In this document: positions 59,180 through 64,000 of the stretch, piece after piece
Layout: every line of letters begins with the position of its first letter
Numbering within the stretch: position 1 is the stretch's first letter
NCBI RefSeq assembly: GCF_029873635.1
Contig: NC_080417.1
Location: 27,991,682-28,055,681 of the forward strand
From: Malania oleifera
Taxonomy: Eukaryota; Streptophyta; Magnoliopsida; Santalales; Ximeniaceae
Reading direction: 5' to 3'
Length of the DNA stretch: 64,000 bases
Position numbers and translations under genes: made by a program
Notes under the pieces: model-generated
The model's database searches: none
Told to the model about the DNA's origin: nothing
What the model saw: only the letters and a program-made list of their open reading frames with translations

Positions 59180-62100
59180 TTAATGCTTAATTCATGCCTA
59201 AATATGAAAATCTAAAATTAAGCATATTTTGTTCAATGCACAAGTTTGAGCTTTAGGGAATTCATCATTATACTATGTATCATCTACCCCTAAAAGTCAT
59301 TTTGGAACTTGAATGCTTAATCAAAATTCAAAGACATTCAAAAATGAAAAATCAGTCATCACTTACAATTTAGCATATCGAACTCTATTAAGTGATTCCT
59401 TCCCAAACCTAGTTATAAGCACCGATTATCATCAATTCTTAATTTGCTAATGCTTATTAAAAGAAGTCCCTTCATAATTAACTTAGAAACATCTAGAAAG
59501 GGATTCAAGGCCTTCATCAAATCAAAGCAAATATTTCCTCTGTGCTTAATCAGCGATAAATCTCTAGGCTAATGGAAATATAAAAAGGCCGCTCCTCCAT
59601 AGGAAAACTTTACCTAACCACGATCATATTCGGTAAAGAATTATCCTTTCATATTCTCGTATCCATGCTTAAAGTTATGAACAAATTGAAAGGATACCTT
59701 CCTTTTGTAGTAAATCAGGAGAAAATGCTTTCTCTCACAAAAGAGCATTATCCAAGAAAAATTCGTATACTCCTAAATGCTCTTTGCCTAAGCAGTTAGG
59801 AATTTCTCATCACTAGCATGAAAGATATCTTGCTTAGTCTGAATACTCTCTTGAATTCATTATTAATTTTTTTTAAGAGTATTTATCCTCACTCCTCTCA
59901 CAAGCTCTCAACTTTAAATCAAATAAATTAGAGCTTTTGAATGGTGTTGAATGGCTAAGATGGTTGCACCAGGTTTCAATCTAGATGAAGGTACAAATTT
60001 CAAAGAGACCTATGCATGAGAAATTAAAATGGAATGCTATTCAAACTGGAGCCTCTCACACGTTGCAATTCATGTGAAAAGAGGCAAAATAGGCTTACTT
60101 CATTGAAGAAATATTCTTTAAGGCTTTTTGGTCATTTAAGCCTAAGCATTGAAATCCAAATTTAAGTTATTGAAAATTTAGAACTCTTGGCTAAAAATTT
60201 AATGCATAAAGGATTTGAAAAATAAAGAACATAAGATGGTGATGATTAGGCTGCACTATTGAGGTGGAGCAGCTTTGTAGAATTCATCTGATAAACACTT
60301 TATAGTATTGTGCTTATTTTAGAAATATCTTATCTTTTTTGTTTATATTGGATGCTTTGTGAGAACTGCAAATCACCATTCTTAAATTTCTGAATGTTTA
60401 AATTCGTTTGATGGATGGTTAATTATGATTACAACTCTAAACACTTTCTATCCATATCATGCTTTATGTTTAAACATATTTGATGGATGGTTTATATTCT
60501 CTATTTTGACATGAACTGTTGTTGGCTATATTGAATTATTTTGAATGCCATCTGCATGGCTGATGCAGACTATGTGAATTGCATGCTAGCTATAAAAACA
60601 ACTAGGCATTTAGTGCATGCTCTCGTGAACTTCATAATGGAAAAATGAACTACTTACAAATGGCACGTTGCCTAATTTTTTAAATAGATTTGTCCTAGAA
60701 TGCTCTACATCCTATACACATTCTATGTTCTTAGGAAAATCTAGTTCATGGACACCATTTGGTCTAAACTTTTGATTCTGAACTTCATTTAGGACCTAAA
60801 TGGTAAATCATGCTGCTTTAAATTCAAAATCAAATACCTTGATTATAGTCCATAAACTATGAGCAAATGAATGACATAGGGGAAGTTTTATTTCACACTC
60901 ACTCATTGAGCCTTTTGAGTGATGTTATTTTTATGATTAAACCCCAACAACATCACTATTGCATGATTTTTTGAGTATAGCCTTGATTGGCTATCGTATG
61001 CTGAATGGAATGCAATATGCAGTAACTATGTGCTGAATGTTTATAATATACTGTATGCTGAAATTTTTTAAGGATGAGTGTATGATCAATGTCTTGATAA
61101 ATGAATTTCATCATTGACTAAAAATGCATTTATGTGTGCATAAGAATATACAGGAGAGCATGAGCTCTAATTTAAGAGAACAAGCTTTAATTTAAACATC
61201 CTATGGACTCATGTGCATCATATTTTCATTGTTTTTGTTTTTGAGTCTTGAGGCTCTTCTATTCATGAACATCATATCCTGCTTTTATGGAATCATAAAT
61301 TGATATGGATTGTGGAATTTATGAATACTTTGCATAACTTAAATTTAGTTTTCTGATGCAGGTGTGTTCTTTAGAAATGATTGTACTAGTTGGATACAAA
61401 TGGCTTAGTCAATGTCCAGTAAAATTATTTAAAAAAAAAAAAAAACTTAAACTGGTTACTTATACTATTTAACACTTAATGAATTCTCACAGTATCAGTA
61501 TAAGAGATTAATTGCATCTAAGCTTGCATTTAAATCAAAAGGGGGAGCTTTTGAAATTAAAATTCTATCTTTTTACACTCTCCTAAATTTTGGCTTAGAT
61601 TTCTTTTGAGCTCACTGTGGCATATGTTGCCTTTAAACATAATGATTTTATTTGCTCACAGTAATCTTAACTAGAAAAATGTATCTTAGGCACAATTGTT
61701 CTAGGCTTTGCTATATGATCTAGCATTAAACTTTCTAATATTTAGGATCTATATGGTTGTTTTTTCTCGTTAAAATATGAAATATCCTTTTCTTAAATTT
61801 TTACCAGAAAAATTTATGCTTGCTTGACCTTAGTGTTAAAATTATATAGCCACCATTGTCCCTAGTATATGTTGATGATTTTAAAAGGGATTTTTTTTTT
61901 CAAAATAAAATCTTTATGGCAAGAAACCAACTTGAAGCACAAACATAATTACTTTCTTCTCTTATTGCAAGTTGTAAGCTTAAAGGGATTCATGGCACGT
62001 GCTATTTTTAATTTTCTTAAATTCAATTTTTGTCATGAAGTTAAAAAAATTTAAGAGCTCTGTTGTTAAATGATCCTCTTAAAAAAGGGGAGATGTTTAA

Positions 62101-62463
62101 TCCTTTTGCTAATGACAAAAGGGGGAGAAGTTGTTGAGCAAAACTATTATAATTCTTTTACAATTGGTATCTCTTTTACAATTGGCTTCCTCCTTCCTTT
62201 TGTTATTCAAAAGTGAAAATGATTACAAGAACTTACTGTGACCTTGTTTTTACCTGAATTTTTTTTCAAAGTCAACTTCAATACAAAATGCAAATCGAAC
62301 CAAACTGAACTTAAATTCTCATCTTGAAAAATTCATAAGTCTTCATTTTGAATATGCTTAAATTATATTGACAATCTTTTGAAATTATGCATATTGTTAG
62401 GGGGAGCCTTGTCAGGCTAACCACATTTTACTCCTATGTTTGTCATCATAAAAAGGCGGAGAT
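59180..62463 (+). mobile_element. Element C 3' interior, non-coding, with several polypurine tracts
   Basis: No open frame with recognisable text on either strand. Polypurine tracts AAAAGGGGGAG or similar occur at about 61539-61549, 62084-62095, 62117-62128, 62399-62407 and, next to the 3' LTR, 62449-62463 (AAAAAGGCGGAGAT). Between 60540 and 61090 it shares collinear blocks with 6235-6560 upstream of the MULE. A pol region is absent, so a large deletion removed it, or this region comes from a different copy. Confidence 0.65.
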
Positions 62464-63066
62464 TGTTAACTTTTTGAGTCCTAATCTCGTTTTGATAATG
62501 ATAAAGCACAACATTTCATTTGTGCGTTTAGTATTTGAACAAGTTAAGTTTCAAAAAGCACAAATGACAAATGCAAAATGGAAGCTTTGAAAGTACCTAA
62601 ATGAGCACATATCTTGGCGCATTCCATGGAAACCAAAGAGCTAAAGCTTGAAGACTTGTTTGTATTTTTTAGTTGTAATGTTATTAGGTTTCAATTGTGC
62701 ATCCTTATCATCGGATTTAAATTGAAGCTCATCACTAACCTTAGAATGACCTTAGGCACTCTATATTTCATGGAAAATCATTTCACAAAGAAAAAATTAT
62801 TTCAAGTGTAAAAATCATTTTTGGAATGAAAAACTCCAAAACAAGTTTTTCAAAAACCCCTTCATGTTTCTTCTGTCACATTGATGAGCACTTTTCTCGA
62901 TCAATAAGTTCTCATCTTAAAAATTGTTTAACACAAAAGTTGTGAGATTTCTTCTTAGATTTCTTTTGATAACAAGAACGTTCCATTTGGAGTTCTCTAG
63001 AAAAAGAAATGAAAAAATTTTGAAAATCCAATTCACCCCCCTCTTTGGATCACACCAATCCTCACA
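62464..63066 (+). mobile_element. 3' LTR of a C-type Sirevirus, internally deleted
   Basis: 603 bp. Starts TGTTAACTTTTTGAG right after the polypurine tract and follows the 5' LTR of C closely ('tgtgcgtttagtatttgaacaagtta', 'aatgagcacatatctt', 'gaacgttccatttggagtt'). It then jumps from about 63013 to the tail CAATTCACCCCCCTCTTTGG..CAATCCTCACA, so about 1.4 kb including the TATA and U5 block is missing. The next five bases TAGTC do not match TTATT before 32440. Confidence 0.85.
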
Positions 63067-63677
63067 TAGTCCAAATAAAATCTAACTAATTTACAAACTT
63101 TAAACTTGTTATGCAAAGTGTTGAATGCCAATGTGCAGTGGAAACCACAAATTGAATCAGAACGTGCAATGCAGTAATCAACGATGAACAATATGCAAAA
63201 CAATCATTCACAAAGAGAATAAAGGAAAGCAATAAAAACACACGACACAAGAATTTTTGTGGTTCGGCAATGTGCCTATGTCCATGGGAGTAAGCGGTTG
63301 ATTTTCACTATCAATTGTCAAAAGCTTACATTAAGGGTTATAAATATTGTTTTCATACCAACTCTATGCGTATAAAAGGCTTAGAAACTACCTAAAATAC
63401 TCCTATAGTAAATCTCAGAGAAAAATCCTCTAATTCCCCCAATCTACTGTTCTTCCCAATTCAAAATCCATATTTAAAGCCAAACAATAATGTTGATGGT
63501 TTTAGCACAACTGTTGATGGTTTCAGGGAAACTGATTTTCTCCCGAGAGTATACCATCGATTATACCTTCAACTAAACATTCGATGGTTTCTTCTTACAA
63601 CCTAGCTTCCTTGTTCTTTGCTTCAGCATGCTTTCCTAGTGCATGCATTCCACTTAATACAAGCCACATATCCAACA
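63067..63677 (-). mobile_element. 3' LTR of Copia element G
   Basis: Minus strand: LTR start TGTTGGATATGTGGC at 63677, next to the purine-rich CCAAGGTGGATAT tract (63678-63690). A TATA-like TTTAAATATGG is at about 63464-63476. A short palindrome-derived array (ATCGATGGTTT, ACCATCGAT and relatives, about 63490-63600) lies upstream of it. A U5 block in complement ('tttgtggttcggcaatgtgcctatgtccatggg') is at 63256-63290. The low-coordinate end is not defined. Confidence 0.65.
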
Positions 63678-63769
63678 ATATCCACCTTGGCGAATATTCA
63701 CCACTTAGGAGAAATATGAAAGCATAACCCGCTACTCCACATAAGACAGTATATTGGGACGTCTCCCAT

Positions 63770-64000
63770 TTAGCACCTAAAGATGCTGATCAAGTCTAAG
63801 AAATGCTTGAACTTGTCCATTGTGACAAGCTTTGTCAACATATCTGTTGCATTCTTAGACGTGTGAACTTTCTCAAGCAGAAGTTCACCTGAAGCAACAA
63901 GTTACCTGATCCTGGGAAATCGCACATCTATGTGCTCTATCCTTGCATGATACACCTGGTTCTTCACCAAATAGATGACACTTTGACTATCACACTACAG
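63770..64000 (-). pseudogene. Copia element G: RNase H C-terminus
   Basis: Minus strand translation: CDSQSVIYLVKNQVYHARIE then HIDVRFPRIR-stop-LVASGE, KVHTSKNATDMLTKLV and DKFKHFLDLI, ending in TAA at 63770-63772. This is the end of Copia RNase H (family: DSQSAI.L..N...H.R.KHID..., ADMLTK). One in-frame TAG is visible. The rest of the element continues beyond the right edge. Confidence 0.85.

Overview
The window is nuclear DNA of a flowering plant, most likely a eudicot. Long LTR retrotransposons dominate it, with an intronless plastid-type geranylgeranyl diphosphate synthase (GGPPS), a tRNA-Asp gene, Au-like SINE copies and a Mutator-like element (MULE). I see no bacterial, viral or organellar genes. 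Only two host genes look intact: tRNA-Asp (23540-23611) and GGPPS (25453-26595, minus strand). Almost everything else is transposon-derived and mostly decayed. The species cannot be told from this.

Layout: 1-613 is the tail of a Sirevirus-type LTR that cuts the integrase of a minus-strand Copia element (A; gag-pol relic 614-3246, PBS 3299-3310, 5' LTR 3313-5003). AT-rich DNA with microsatellites follows to about 6230. At 6694-9357 lies a broken MULE transposase, then a broken plant mobile domain (PMD/MAIN-like) gene at about 9490-11290, then four ~150-bp tandem repeats to 12430. A full-length Ty3/Gypsy Tekay-like element (F, 13075-21912, plus strand) sits inside a relic of a glutamate-receptor-like (GLR) gene; parts of the GLR tail flank it on both sides. 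22150-27760 is the gene island: a hairpin, tRNA-Asp and a 3' fragment of a second copy, a SINE, GGPPS and its promoter, and another SINE.

28091-64000 is a nest of retrotransposons. A solo LTR (K, 28091-30246) lies beside a Copia pol relic (H, 30247-32439, minus). H's reverse transcriptase is cut at 32440 by a Sirevirus (C, plus). C's 5' LTR holds a solo LTR (I, 33723-35890, TSD AGACT). C's interior holds another solo LTR (J, 38316-40579, minus) and a complete Sirevirus (D, 40666-59174, minus, TSD GATTC). D's 3' LTR was in turn hit by a three-LTR tandem array of a non-coding Tekay-like element (E, 41565-50114, TSD TTTAT). C ends with a shortened LTR at 62464-63066, followed by the 3' end of one more Copia element (G).

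The main observations to follow up are: arrays of short CpG-centred palindromes or relatives upstream of the TATA box in most of these LTR families, with one core shared by a Copia and a Gypsy family; the LTR-int-LTR-int-LTR array E, whose ends match those of F; the MULE next to a PMD gene; and the GLR tail split by F. All identities come from reading motifs by eye; no database search or alignment was run.
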